Source: an uncultured Paracoccaceae bacterium
Lineage (GTDB): Bacteria; Pseudomonadota; Alphaproteobacteria; Rhodobacterales; Rhodobacteraceae
DNA: 64,000 nt
NCBI GenBank assembly: GCA_947492825.1
Contig: CANLNT010000001.1
Coordinates: 992,001 to 1,056,000 of the forward strand
Reading direction: 5' to 3'
The notes beneath the pieces were generated by a model. It had not been told where the DNA came from. It did not search any database and was given only the letters and a program-made list of their open reading frames with translations. Positions 33,502 to 41,967 of this stretch are shown here, piece after piece (within the stretch, counting starts at the first letter, position 1; each line of letters starts with the position of its first letter). The translations under genes and the position numbers were made by a program.

Positions 33502-34341
33502 CTAGCGCGCGCCACGGGCCATAAAGGCGAGCCGTTCGAACAGATGCACATCCTGTTCGTTCTTCAACAGCGCACCATGTAATCTTGGCAAGGCGTTGGC
33601 CCCATCCCGCCGCAGATCCTCCGCCGTAAGGTCCTCTGCCAGCAGCAATTTCAGCCAATCCAACACTTCGGAGGTGGATGGCTTTTTCTTGAGGCCTTGA
33701 GTCTCGCGCACTTCGTAGAATTGGGTCAGGGCGGCGGTCAGCAACGCATCCTTGATGCCGGGGTGGTGCACGGCGACGATCTTGCGCAGCGTCTCGACCT
33801 CGGGGAAGCGAATGTAGTGGAAAAAGCAGCGGCGCAAAAAGGCGTCGGGCAGTTCTTTTTCGTTGTTCGACGTAATAATGACAATTGGTCGCACTTTTGC
33901 GGCCACCGTCTCTCCGGTCTCGTAGACGTGGAACTCCATCTTATCGAGCTCTTGCAGCAGATCGTTGGGAAATTCGATATCGGCCTTGTCGATCTCATCA
34001 ATCAGCAGCACGACCTTGCCGTCAGCGGCAAAGGCCTGCCACAGCTTGCCGCGCTTGATGTAATTGGCGACATCGTGGACCTTTTCATCGCCCAATTGGC
34101 TGTCGCGCAAACGGCTGACGGCGTCATATTCATACAGGCCCTGCTGGGCTTTGGTGGTCGACTTGATATGCCATTCGATCATCGGCAGACCCAGTGCGGC
34201 GCTGACCTGTCGGGCCAGTTCGGTTTTGCCGGTGCCGGGTTCGCCCTTGACCAGCAACGGACGTTCGAGTGTCACCGCGGCATTCACCGCCATGGTCAGT
34301 TCGTCAGTTGCCACATAGGCGTCTGTGCCTTCAAATTTCAT
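33502..34341 (-). CDS. MoxR-family AAA ATPase
   Basis: 279 residues. Walker A GEPGTGKT near residue 33-40, Walker B VVLLIDEIDKAD near 110-121, sensor 1 VIITSNNEKELPDAFLRRC. This is the MoxR/CoxD type: an AAA ring chaperone that works with a VWA/CoxE partner to insert metals or activate complexes. The partner here is at 30423-31607, separated by a DUF2927 lipoprotein and a small membrane protein rather than adjacent. ATG at 34341 with GGTGGGA upstream; an upstream ATG (34386) gives 15 extra residues. Confidence 0.93.
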   Translation of the reverse strand: MKFEGTDAYVATDELTMAVNAAVTLERPLLVKGEPGTGKTELARQVSAALGLPMIEWHIKSTTKAQQGLYEYDAVSRLRDSQLGDEKVHDVANYIKRGKLWQAFAADGKVVLLIDEIDKADIEFPNDLLQELDKMEFHVYETGETVAAKVRPIVIITSNNEKELPDAFLRRCFFHYIRFPEVETLRKIVAVHHPGIKDALLTAALTQFYEVRETQGLKKKPSTSEVLDWLKLLLAEDLTAEDLRRDGANALPRLHGALLKNEQDVHLFERLAFMARGAR

Positions 34342-34527
34342 GTCTTTTCCCACCTGTTCGCCGCGCAACTTACCAGCTTCGTCCAACCCTTCAACACATC
34401 GTTTTCAAGACGTTTTGGGGGTGACATGCGGCACGCATGGGGCTAAACGAAGCCAAGTTTTGAGGGGAACCGTTGTATGTCAGGACCAGCAGAAGAAATG
34501 ACAGGCAACACATTGAGAGGGGAAGCA

Positions 34528-34950
34528 ATGAAAGCCGAGGTTTTCTTGCCTGACGATTACCGTCCCGCTGAGGACGAACCATTTATGAACGACCGCCAAA
34601 CTGAATATTTCCGTCGCAAGTTGCTGGATTGGAAATCAGAGATTATGGATGATAGCCGCGATACCGTGGCGTCCATGAAAGACCAGACGCGCAACATTCC
34701 CGATGTGGCAGACCGCGCATCCGAGGAAACCGACCGCGCGTTGGAATTGCGCACCCGCGACCGTGAGCGCAAGCTTGTTGCCAAGATTGATGCGGCCCTG
34801 CGCCGGATTGACGAAGGTGAATATGGCTATTGCAGCATCACCGGCGAGCCGATTTCGTTGAAGCGTTTGGATGCGCGTCCGATCGCCACAATGAGCCTTG
34901 AGGCGCAAGAGCGTCACGAGCGGGGCGAGAAGGTCCATCGCAAAGACTAA
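34528..34950 (+). CDS. dksA: RNA polymerase-binding protein DksA, single-cysteine type
   Basis: 140 residues. Coiled-coil region with DRASEETDRALELRTRDRER and the DVADRAS tip acidic/Ala positions, then GYCSITGEPISLKRLDARP, where only one of the four zinc-binding cysteines of E. coli DksA remains. Single-cysteine DksA is known from Rhodobacter sphaeroides and works without zinc. It binds the secondary channel of RNA polymerase and, with ppGpp, tunes rRNA and amino-acid promoters. The start at 34528 follows GAGAGGGGAAGC and gives the family N-terminus MKAEVFLPDDYRPAEDEPFM; 34477 also has a ribosome-binding site. Confidence 0.92.
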   Translation: MKAEVFLPDDYRPAEDEPFMNDRQTEYFRRKLLDWKSEIMDDSRDTVASMKDQTRNIPDVADRASEETDRALELRTRDRERKLVAKIDAALRRIDEGEYGYCSITGEPISLKRLDARPIATMSLEAQERHERGEKVHRKD

Positions 34951-34954
34951 GCCT

Positions 34955-36037
34955 GTGACCCAGGCCCACACGGTGGCCGGCGGCGGGATCGCCGGTCTGG
35001 CCGCTGCGGCCGCGTTGGCCCAGAAAGGGGCGAGCGTTACAGTACACGAACGCGCGCCGGTCTTACGGACCCAAGGTGCGGGTTTGCAGATTTCCCCCAA
35101 CGGTGGCCGGGTATTGGAGGCGCTGGGTTTGGGGCAGGCACTGGCCGAAAAATCCATAAAATCTCAGGCAGTTGTGCCGCGTGACGGTTTTACAGGTCGT
35201 GTTGTCGCACGGTTCGCGTTGCCGCAAGACGCGCCGGGGTTCCGGATGCTGCACCGGGGTGATTTGCTGGCAATGCTGGCCAAGGCTTGTGTTGATGCAG
35301 GTGTTGAGGTTGTGACCGGCAGCATACTAACCCCTGACATAGCACCGGCGACCGGGCGGCTTTTGGCGGCAGATGGGCTGCATTCGGCGTTTCGCCCCGT
35401 TTTGAACGGGTTGGGCACGCCATTCTTTACTCGTCAGATCGCGTGGCGCGCCATTGTCGACGGCGACGCGGCACCAGAGGCAACCATTTGGATGCTGCCG
35501 GGGCGGCATGTGGTCAGCTATCCTTTGCCGGGTGGCAAGATCAATATTGTCGCGGTGCAAGAACGCGATGCTTGGGCGGAAGAAGGGTGGTCTCATGCAG
35601 ATGATCCGGCCCATGTAAGGTCTGCGTTCAGTGATGCAGCTTCGCCGTTGAAAGCGTTGTTATCGCAAATAAAAGACGTCAATCTGTGGGGACTCTTCAG
35701 GCACGAGGTGGCGGAGACCTGGGCCGAAGACGAAATTTATCTTTTAGGTGACGCAGCTCATCCAACATTGCCGTTTCTGGCGCAGGGCGCGAACCTTGCA
35801 CTTGAGGATGCCTGGGTTCTGGCGCGGTGTTTGACGGAAGGTGGCGACTACCAAAAGCTGCGTCAGGCGCGGGTGAAACGGGCGATTGCGGCGGCCAATG
35901 CGAATGCGGTGAATTATCACTTGCGCGGTGTGCGGCGGGCGGCATCGCATGGCGTGTTGCGTGGGATCAGTGCCGTGGCACCAAACGCATTTCCATCAAG
36001 GTTATCATGGCTTTACGACCATGACGTCACCCGCTAG
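34955..36037 (+). CDS. FAD-dependent aromatic-ring hydroxylase-like monooxygenase
   Basis: 360 residues. GGGIAGLAAAAALAQKGASV (Rossmann, after a GTG start), AGLQISPNGGRVLEALGLG, the DG-motif region AADGLHSAFRP and the GD motif YLLGDAAHPTLPFLAQGAN, all typical of class A flavoprotein hydroxylases (salicylate/6-hydroxynicotinate type). It uses NAD(P)H and O2 to hydroxylate a ring; substrate unknown. The GTG at 34955 comes four bases after dksA; an ATG at 34898 would overlap dksA. Last bases overlap the convergent gene. Confidence 0.85.
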   Translation: MTQAHTVAGGGIAGLAAAAALAQKGASVTVHERAPVLRTQGAGLQISPNGGRVLEALGLGQALAEKSIKSQAVVPRDGFTGRVVARFALPQDAPGFRMLHRGDLLAMLAKACVDAGVEVVTGSILTPDIAPATGRLLAADGLHSAFRPVLNGLGTPFFTRQIAWRAIVDGDAAPEATIWMLPGRHVVSYPLPGGKINIVAVQERDAWAEEGWSHADDPAHVRSAFSDAASPLKALLSQIKDVNLWGLFRHEVAETWAEDEIYLLGDAAHPTLPFLAQGANLALEDAWVLARCLTEGGDYQKLRQARVKRAIAAANANAVNYHLRGVRRAASHGVLRGISAVAPNAFPSRLSWLYDHDVTR

Positions 36038-36365
36038 GCCAGTTTGACCCCGCCTCTGATGTAGCGCGTTCCAGCACCTCCATCGTTTCGAAATCGACGC
36101 GGTAGACATCGTCTTCTATCCGGAAATAAACCCATCCGTCGCGGGCATCGGGCAGGCCGTACCAGCGGGCGTTAAGCAGCATGGAATACTTGCCGCGTTC
36201 AAGGATTTCGCCGATCTCAACCGGGGGTGGGCCGAGCTCTTTTGTGGTCTTGGGAACGCTGATGATCTTGGCTGTCGCACAGCCCGCGCCGGTGTTGGCG
36301 GTCAGGCACTGAGCTTGCAAAATGGAAGGCAGGAAAGCCAATAATATGAATGTGATACGCAACAT
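36027..36365 (-). CDS. Small secreted hypothetical protein
   Basis: 112 residues with a signal peptide (MLRITFILLAFLPSILQAQC); cysteines follow at the cleavage site and in GAGCATA. A short C-terminal beta-rich part (GWVYFRIEDDVYRVDFETMEV). Not recognised as a named family. Lies three bases after the xthA stop on the same strand and may be co-transcribed with it; 3' end overlaps the FAD monooxygenase by 11 bp. Confidence 0.7.
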   Translation of the reverse strand: MLRITFILLAFLPSILQAQCLTANTGAGCATAKIISVPKTTKELGPPPVEIGEILERGKYSMLLNARWYGLPDARDGWVYFRIEDDVYRVDFETMEVLERATSEAGSNWPSG

Positions 36366-36368
36366 TCC

Positions 36369-37175
36369 TCAAGCCGCCAGATCGATCCAGACAGGCACAT
36401 GATCTGAGGGTTTTTCGCGGCCTCTGACAGCGCTTTCGATCCAGCAGCTTTGCAGCAGGTCGGCGCATTGTGGGGTCAGCAGGAAATGGTCAATGCGGAT
36501 GCCGTCGTTACGGTCCCAAGCACCGGCCTGATAGTCCCAGAAGGAGTAATGGCCGTCGCCATGGGTGGTGGCGCGAAAAGCCTCTGTGAATCCAAGGTGT
36601 TGGATGCGGCGGAAGGCCTCGCGGCTGGGCAAGCGGTGCAGCGCGTCGTTGACCCAAGCCTCTGGCCGTTTGGCGTCTTCGGGTTGCGGGATGATGTTGT
36701 AATCACCGGCCATGAGTGCCGGAACCTCATCTGCCATAAGTGTCTGAGCGCGTTTATAAAGTCGCTCCATCCAGTCCATTTTGTAGGCGTATTTGCCGCC
36801 CGCAACAGGGCTGCCATCTTGGTTGATTTCGACCGGATTACCGTTGGGCAGATAAAGCCCGCAGATACGTACCGGGGTGTCGCCCATGACGGTTGCTTCG
36901 ATCCAGCGGGCCTGTTCGTCGGTGTCATCGCCGGGCAAGCCACGGGTCACATCCTCGAGCGGGATTTTGGATAGGATTGCAACACCGTTGAAGCCTTTTT
37001 GTCCATGAGTTTCAACGATATAGCCCATATCCTCGAAGTGTTCGCGAGGGAAATTTTCATCGACCGACTTGATCTCTTGCAAAAGCGCGACGTCGGGTTG
37101 GCTTTCGTTCAGCCAGTCGGTCAATGCACTGATGCGCGCCTTGATGCCGTTGATGTTAAATGTCGCGATTTTCAT
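36369..37175 (-). CDS. xthA: Exodeoxyribonuclease III
   Basis: 268 residues. FNINGIKAR (Asn7), LLQEIKSVD (Glu34), AGDYNIIP and SDHVPVW with the catalytic Asp/His match XthA, a Mg-dependent AP endonuclease and 3'-exonuclease for base-excision repair. The ATG at 37175 has GAGGC upstream; longer in-frame starts would run into the upstream 11-bp repeat. An array of 11-bp repeats (37204-37259) precedes the gene. Confidence 0.95.
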   Translation of the reverse strand: MKIATFNINGIKARISALTDWLNESQPDVALLQEIKSVDENFPREHFEDMGYIVETHGQKGFNGVAILSKIPLEDVTRGLPGDDTDEQARWIEATVMGDTPVRICGLYLPNGNPVEINQDGSPVAGGKYAYKMDWMERLYKRAQTLMADEVPALMAGDYNIIPQPEDAKRPEAWVNDALHRLPSREAFRRIQHLGFTEAFRATTHGDGHYSFWDYQAGAWDRNDGIRIDHFLLTPQCADLLQSCWIESAVRGREKPSDHVPVWIDLAA

Positions 37176-37203
37176 GATTTGCCTCACTGCCTGTGGCAAT
37201 TTT

Positions 37204-37259
37204 GAACCATGCAGAACCCATACACAACCCGTACACGACCCATGCACAACCTGTATGCA
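37204..37259. repeat. Imperfect 11-bp tandem repeats upstream of xthA
   Basis: Units GAACCATGCA, GAACCCATACA, CAACCCGTACA, CGACCCATGCA and CAACCTGTATGCA in a row, one per helical turn. A candidate binding array for an oligomeric regulator, or a simple local duplication. Confidence 0.6.
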
Positions 37260-37301
37260 CATCGTCCGGACGCCGATCACCCACTACACATCTAAACAGC
37301 A

Positions 37302-37333
37302 AAAAGGGCCGCACCATGTGGTGCGACCCTTTG
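37302..37333 (-). terminator. Terminator after the DUF7282-like gene
   Basis: AAAGGG-c-CGCACCA / TGGTGCG-a-CCCTTT (37303-37332): 13-bp stem with one mismatch. On the minus strand it is followed by TTTTTGC. Confidence 0.8.
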
Positions 37334-37352
37334 ATCCGTTAACCGACTGGCG

Positions 37353-37709
37353 TTAGCTGTCGTCGCTCACATCCAATGCGATCCATGCATCCGCTTCCAT
37401 CGGTGTCGTGATGGGGCCCGCATAGAGCACGGCGGCAATATCGGTTGTGTTCGCTGCCGGATCCAGCGGCACGACCAGGTCGTCATTTGCGCCTTCCGAC
37501 ACTTCAACGGTGCCCAGCACCTCGCCAAGTTCGCCACCGGCGTAGTCATAGATGACCACAAAACCGTCGGCATCTGACGTCACCAGGTTCAGTTCGATGG
37601 TGTTGTTGTCTTCGACCAATGTCTGAAAACCAAAGTTGTTTGCGTAGGCGGCGGTTGTGCCCAGTGCAAGCGTTGCGGCAAGGGCGGTTGTTTTCATAAG
37701 GGTGTTCAT
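37353..37709 (-). CDS. Small secreted DUF7282-like protein
   Basis: 118 residues with a signal peptide (MNTLMKTTALAATLALGTTAAYA). The mature part, with GFVVIYDYAGGELGEVLG and AVLYAGPITTPMEAD, resembles the DUF7282 beta-domain found in halophilic archaea and marine bacteria. Acidic mature protein. Function unknown. A strong terminator follows; a 250-bp untranscribed-looking upstream gap holds its promoter. Confidence 0.75.
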   Translation of the reverse strand: MNTLMKTTALAATLALGTTAAYANNFGFQTLVEDNNTIELNLVTSDADGFVVIYDYAGGELGEVLGTVEVSEGANDDLVVPLDPAANTTDIAAVLYAGPITTPMEADAWIALDVSDDS

Positions 37710-37959
37710 AAGAGCATCCTTTCTGGTTTGCTATGAGCGACGAAGTATGCCGTCGCTTTCTGCTATGGTGTCACAACAGTGGGGGCGCAAATTCGTTTCA
37801 TGATGCAGGGAAAAAATTTTCGAAAACTCTACAGCCCATTGGAAATAAACGGATAAAAGTAGTTTTTCGTCGAAATTGTGCCTCTCTGAGTTGGTAATAT
37901 TCTGTCAGTCACAATCTGTCATGCGCGGCGTTCTGTCGCCTTGTCGCAGACTCGTTTCG

Positions 37960-38286
37960 TCACATGGAAAACGAGGTGCCGCAGCCGCATGAAGAAGATG
38001 CATTGGGATTGTTAATCACAAACCGCGCGCCGATGAGTTCTTCGGTAAAGTCAATTTCGGCATCGGTCAGGAACGGCAGCGAGACAGAGTCGATCACCAC
38101 CTTTTCGCCGGCGCCTTCAAGGACCAGATCATCGTCTTTCACCTCATCAAGGTCGATTTCATACTGAAAGCCGGAGCAGCCGCCGCCTTCAACCGCGATG
38201 CGGAGCGCCTTGCCTTGGTCAGAGGCGCCGATTTCGGCAAGCCGTTCAAAGGCGCGGGTGGTGACTTTGGGGGGAAGGGTCAGCAT
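37960..38286 (-). CDS. erpA: HesB/IscA-family iron-sulfur insertion protein (ErpA-like)
   Basis: 108 residues, A-type iron-sulfur carrier. Three conserved cysteines: Cys37 (GGGCSGFQY), Cys100 and Cys102 (SSCGCGTSF). It receives Fe-S clusters and hands them to apo-proteins. Divergent from dgt with 73 bp between starts, as often in Rhodobacterales. Only one IscA-type gene is visible here; ErpA or IscA assignment is by similarity of sequence features. Confidence 0.92.
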   Translation of the reverse strand: MLTLPPKVTTRAFERLAEIGASDQGKALRIAVEGGGCSGFQYEIDLDEVKDDDLVLEGAGEKVVIDSVSLPFLTDAEIDFTEELIGARFVINNPNASSSCGCGTSFSM

Positions 38287-38359
38287 GAAGGAACCTATCG
38301 GTCTGGTGTCGCTTCAGATATAGAGGCGGCAGGCAAAGACGACAAGGCAGGGCAGGGAC

Positions 38360-39559
38360 ATGGCAGCCCCATATGCGACCGATCCGGCGAATGCGCGGGG
38401 GCGGCTTTATGCAGAGGAAGAGAGCAACTTTCGCTCTCCGTTTCAGCGCGACCGGGACCGGATCATTCATGCGAGCGCGTTTCGCAGGCTGAAACATAAG
38501 ACGCAGGTGTTTATTGAGCACGAGGGCGATTATTTCCGCACCCGGCTGACCCATTCGATTGAGGTGGCACAGGTGGCACGGACGGTGGCGGCGGCGTTGA
38601 ACCTGAATGTGGAACTGACCGAGGCCATCGCACTTGCCCATGATCTGGGGCACACGCCTTTTGGCCATACCGGCGAAGAGGCGCTGGACCGGCTGATGCA
38701 GCCCTTTGGCGGGTTTGACCACAATGCGCAGGCCTTGCGGATCGTGACCGATCTGGAGCGGCATTATGCAGAGTGGGACGGGCTGAACCTGACCTGGGAA
38801 ACGCTGGAAGGCATTGCCAAACATAACGGGCCTGTGACGTCCCTGCGGGCCGACGGTCCCGTGACAGGGGATATTCCCTGGGCGCTGGCCGCGTACAATA
38901 CGCGCCATGATCTGGAACTGCACACCCATGCCAGCGCAGAGGCGCAGGTTGCTGCACTTGCCGATGACATTGCCTATAACAATCACGATCTGCATGACGG
39001 ATTGCGGGCAGAGCTGTTCAGCACCGATGAGCTTGCCGAATTGCCAGTGCTCATGGACTGCTTTGCGCGGGTAGATAAGCTGTATCCGGGGTTGAATTAT
39101 TATCGCCGCAGGCACGAGGCCTTGCGCCGGTTCTTCGGTGTGTTGGTCGAAGACGTGATCTTGGTCAGCCGCCGCAATCTGGCAGAGGCCAACCCGGGTT
39201 CCGTCGCGGATGTGCGCCATGCGGGGCGGATGATGGTGCAATTCACGCCTGCCCTGTGGGAGGATCTCAAGGTGATCCGCCGGTTCCTGTTTGAACGCAT
39301 GTACCGCGCGCCTGCGGTGGTCGAGATGCGGGTGGCGGTGACCAAGATGATTGACGAGCTGTTCCCGTTCTTTCTGTCGAACCCATCAGAGCTGCCCAAG
39401 CAGTGGCGCAAGGATGTGCAAGAGGTAGCGGATATGGAAGGGTTGGCGCGGATCGTGGCGGATTACATTGCGGGCATGACTGACCGCTTTGCCATTCAGG
39501 AACACAAGCGGTTGATAGGCGGCACACCGGTGCCAGCGGGGGTGACAGATGGCGACTGA
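38360..39559 (+). CDS. dgt: Deoxyguanosinetriphosphate triphosphohydrolase-like protein
   Basis: 399 residues of the HD superfamily. RRLKHKTQVFIEHEGDYFRTRLTHS and IALAHDLGHTPFGHTGE carry the H...HD metal site, and ALADDIAYNNHDLHDG gives the later Asp. It hydrolyses dNTPs to nucleoside and triphosphate, balancing pools in the cytoplasm. ATG follows GGGACAGGG-like sequence. Its end overlaps the next gene by 11 bp. Confidence 0.93.
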   Translation: MAAPYATDPANARGRLYAEEESNFRSPFQRDRDRIIHASAFRRLKHKTQVFIEHEGDYFRTRLTHSIEVAQVARTVAAALNLNVELTEAIALAHDLGHTPFGHTGEEALDRLMQPFGGFDHNAQALRIVTDLERHYAEWDGLNLTWETLEGIAKHNGPVTSLRADGPVTGDIPWALAAYNTRHDLELHTHASAEAQVAALADDIAYNNHDLHDGLRAELFSTDELAELPVLMDCFARVDKLYPGLNYYRRRHEALRRFFGVLVEDVILVSRRNLAEANPGSVADVRHAGRMMVQFTPALWEDLKVIRRFLFERMYRAPAVVEMRVAVTKMIDELFPFFLSNPSELPKQWRKDVQEVADMEGLARIVADYIAGMTDRFAIQEHKRLIGGTPVPAGVTDGD

Positions 39560-41387
39560 ACAGCTTGCAGATGGGGCCATGGCCCCGGTAGTGGCCTTTG
39601 CACTGGTCGGGGCCCTGGGTGTCGGCAGCCAGTGGCTGGCGTGGCGGCTGCGGATGCCTGCGATTGTGCTGATGCTGGCGGCGGGCATTCTGGTGGGGCC
39701 GGTATTTGGCGTCTTTGACCCCACCCGCGACATTGGGCCGTTGATGGGGCCGATGATCAGTATCGCGGTGGCGATTATTCTGTTTGAGGGCGGGCTGACG
39801 CTGAACTTTCACCAGTTGCGGGATGCAGCGGTCGGGGTCAAACGGCTGGTCTTTGTGGGCGCGCCCTTGGGCTGGATCACGAGCGCGCTGGCGCTCCACT
39901 ATGGGGCCGGGCTGTCGTGGCAGACCTCGGCAGTCTTCGGCGGGATCATGATTGTCACGGGGCCCACGGTGATCGCACCTTTGTTGCGCACGGCCCGCCT
40001 TTCACGCAGGCCAGCGGCCTTGTTGCAATGGGAGGCCATTGTGAATGACCCCATTGGCGCGTTGGCGGCGGTGCTGGCGTTCGAGGTGGTTGTGGTGCTG
40101 AACACAGCCACAGCGGTGGGCGCTGCGGTCAGTGATCTGGTGATCGGGATCGGTATTGCCACCGTTCTGGGGGCAGCGGGCGGATACGGGCTGTCGGCGG
40201 CGTTCAAGCGCGGGTTGGTGTCGGAATACATGAAGGTGCCGGTGCTGTTCGCCCTGCTGTTGGCGGTCTTTGGCGTCTCGGACGCGGTGCTGCATGAAAG
40301 TGGATTGCTGGCGGTGACGATCATGGGGATCGTGATCGCCAATGCCGACCTGCCGTCTTACGTGGAACTGCGGCGGTTCAAGGAACATGCCACGGTCTTG
40401 CTGGTGTCGGGTGTCTTCATCCTGCTGGCGGCGGGGTTGGATTTTTCGGCCTTACAAGCGCTGGACTGGCGCGCGGCGGTGTTTGTGGCCGCCGTGGTGC
40501 TGGTGGCGCGGCCTTTGACGGTCTTTGTGTCATTGGCCGGGTCGGGGCTGCCGTGGCGGGAACAGGCGCTGGTGGCCTTTACCGGGCCGCGCGGCGTGGT
40601 GCTGGTTGCGGTGGCGGGGCTCTTTGGTGAGCGGCTGTTGTCGCTGGGGCTGGAGGACGCGGCGTTGATCGCGCCGCTGGCCTTTGTGCTGGTGGCGTTC
40701 ACCGTGGTGCTGCACGGGTTCACGCTGGCCCCCTTTGCGCGGGCCTTGGGGCTGACCGGGGCGGATACGCCCGGTGTCATCATTATCGGCGGGTCAGAGT
40801 GGTCAACAGCGCTGGCTGAAGCATTGACGCGGGCCGAGGTGCCGGTCTTGATGACGGACCCCAACTTTGGACATCTGAGGGGCGCGCGGGCAGCAGGCAT
40901 TCCGACCTATAGCGGTGACATTCTGTCAGAAGGGGCGGAGCAGCGGTTGGAGCTGGTCAGCTATGCCACCTTGGTCGCCGCGACCGATAACGATGCCTAC
41001 AACACACTGGTGGCGACCGATCTGGCGCCAGAGTTCGGGCGCGACAACGTGTTTCAGATCGCGCGGGCGAAGTCGGACAACGCGCGGCATCAGCTGCCCA
41101 GCACGCTGGGTGGCAAGGGGATGGGGCTGGACGCCACCTTTGCCGAGATGGAGAGGATGTTCCGCGCAGGCTGGACCTTTCGGACCACGCGGCTGACGGA
41201 TGAATTCACCTTTGACGATTGGCGCAATGAACGGGCAGATGCGCGGCTGGTGGCGCGGATTTCACCCAAGGGCGAGATCAAGCTGATCGCTCGCGATGAG
41301 GATGTGAAGCCTGCGCCGGATGTGCGGGTGCTGGCGTTCCGTCCGCCCGAGAGTTCTGGTGATGCCCAGCAGCCGCCAGCGGAGTAA
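39549..41387 (+). CDS. CPA1-type cation/proton antiporter with TrkA-N domain
   Basis: 612 residues. About 12-13 hydrophobic segments across residues 8-400, with the antiporter ND motif seen as VNDPIGALAAV and the usual GPTVIAPLLR. A C-terminal Rossmann RCK/TrkA-N domain (IIIGGSEWSTALAEALTRA, VAATDNDAYN) likely senses nucleotides. It exchanges Na+ or K+ for H+ in the inner membrane. Overlaps dgt by 11 bp. High-G+C codon use. Confidence 0.88.
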   Translation: MATEQLADGAMAPVVAFALVGALGVGSQWLAWRLRMPAIVLMLAAGILVGPVFGVFDPTRDIGPLMGPMISIAVAIILFEGGLTLNFHQLRDAAVGVKRLVFVGAPLGWITSALALHYGAGLSWQTSAVFGGIMIVTGPTVIAPLLRTARLSRRPAALLQWEAIVNDPIGALAAVLAFEVVVVLNTATAVGAAVSDLVIGIGIATVLGAAGGYGLSAAFKRGLVSEYMKVPVLFALLLAVFGVSDAVLHESGLLAVTIMGIVIANADLPSYVELRRFKEHATVLLVSGVFILLAAGLDFSALQALDWRAAVFVAAVVLVARPLTVFVSLAGSGLPWREQALVAFTGPRGVVLVAVAGLFGERLLSLGLEDAALIAPLAFVLVAFTVVLHGFTLAPFARALGLTGADTPGVIIIGGSEWSTALAEALTRAEVPVLMTDPNFGHLRGARAAGIPTYSGDILSEGAEQRLELVSYATLVAATDNDAYNTLVATDLAPEFGRDNVFQIARAKSDNARHQLPSTLGGKGMGLDATFAEMERMFRAGWTFRTTRLTDEFTFDDWRNERADARLVARISPKGEIKLIARDEDVKPAPDVRVLAFRPPESSGDAQQPPAE

Positions 41388-41628
41388 GCGGAGGCAGACC
41401 ACCCGTGGCGGGACAGCGATCTTTCGTCGAACGATCGCCGTTGTTCCTTGTGCATTTAGGGCGTGGATATCCGAATTCGATCAACCGGTTGCGTCGGGCA
41501 ATACTGTCTCGAACCTCATGTCTTTCTGACTCTCAACCGATGGCCGGGTCCTGGTCGGTGGGTAGGACGGACGGAAAGGGTTGCCGTCCGCACTTTGCCT
41601 GCGCGACAACAGGACATATACAAGTGGT
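41388..41628. other. Intergenic DNA before an A+T-richer patch
   Basis: About 240 bases, no credible gene. Contains GCGATC-N11-GATCGC (41430-41452) and GGACGG-N9-CCGTCC near 41565-41590, the latter a possible terminator. Base composition falls toward 41600. Confidence 0.5.
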
Positions 41629-41967
41629 ATGCAATCGCGCCTCGAAGCATTAGACCCGGAACTTGCCAAACAGCTCGACTTTGTGAGTTTTGATGAAGCA
41701 AAGAACAGAGTGATGTTGATACTTTCGGACGGACTGGCATCGTTGCCGAAAAAGGTAGTTCGGTACCTTCCAAAGGATTTTGGAGTTCATTCTTACACAG
41801 ACTTCCAAGATCACGTTGACGCTCTTGATGATCGTTATCTGTCTGCGGAAGTAGCCGGAAATCACGAGGACGCAAGTGCGTATTTTATGGCGGCTCGATT
41901 CATGTCTGCAGTGATCTCGTGGCAAGCAGCCAGCAATCATTTTGATCTTTGCGAAGCGGCCTATTAG
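41629..41967 (+). CDS. Orphan hypothetical protein in A+T-richer DNA
   Basis: 112 residues, soluble, acidic, helix-rich (LEALDPELAKQLDFVSFDEAKNR, VVRYLPKDFGVH, FMAARFMSAVISWQAASNHF). No family recognised. The DNA is visibly richer in A+T than the genes on each side and codons differ, so it may have been acquired. No obvious strong ribosome-binding site precedes ATG 41629. It stands alone on the + strand next to the 42.1-kb inverted repeat. Confidence 0.5.
   Translation: MQSRLEALDPELAKQLDFVSFDEAKNRVMLILSDGLASLPKKVVRYLPKDFGVHSYTDFQDHVDALDDRYLSAEVAGNHEDASAYFMAARFMSAVISWQAASNHFDLCEAAY

Noticed and set aside
37204-37259. Possible CRISPR-like array
   Set aside because: Units are 11 bp with no spacers and no cas genes nearby; treated as tandem repeats.
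37902-37939. Three CTGTC words resembling Pho boxes
   Set aside because: Spacing is 14 and 17 bp, not 11; no phosphate gene downstream.
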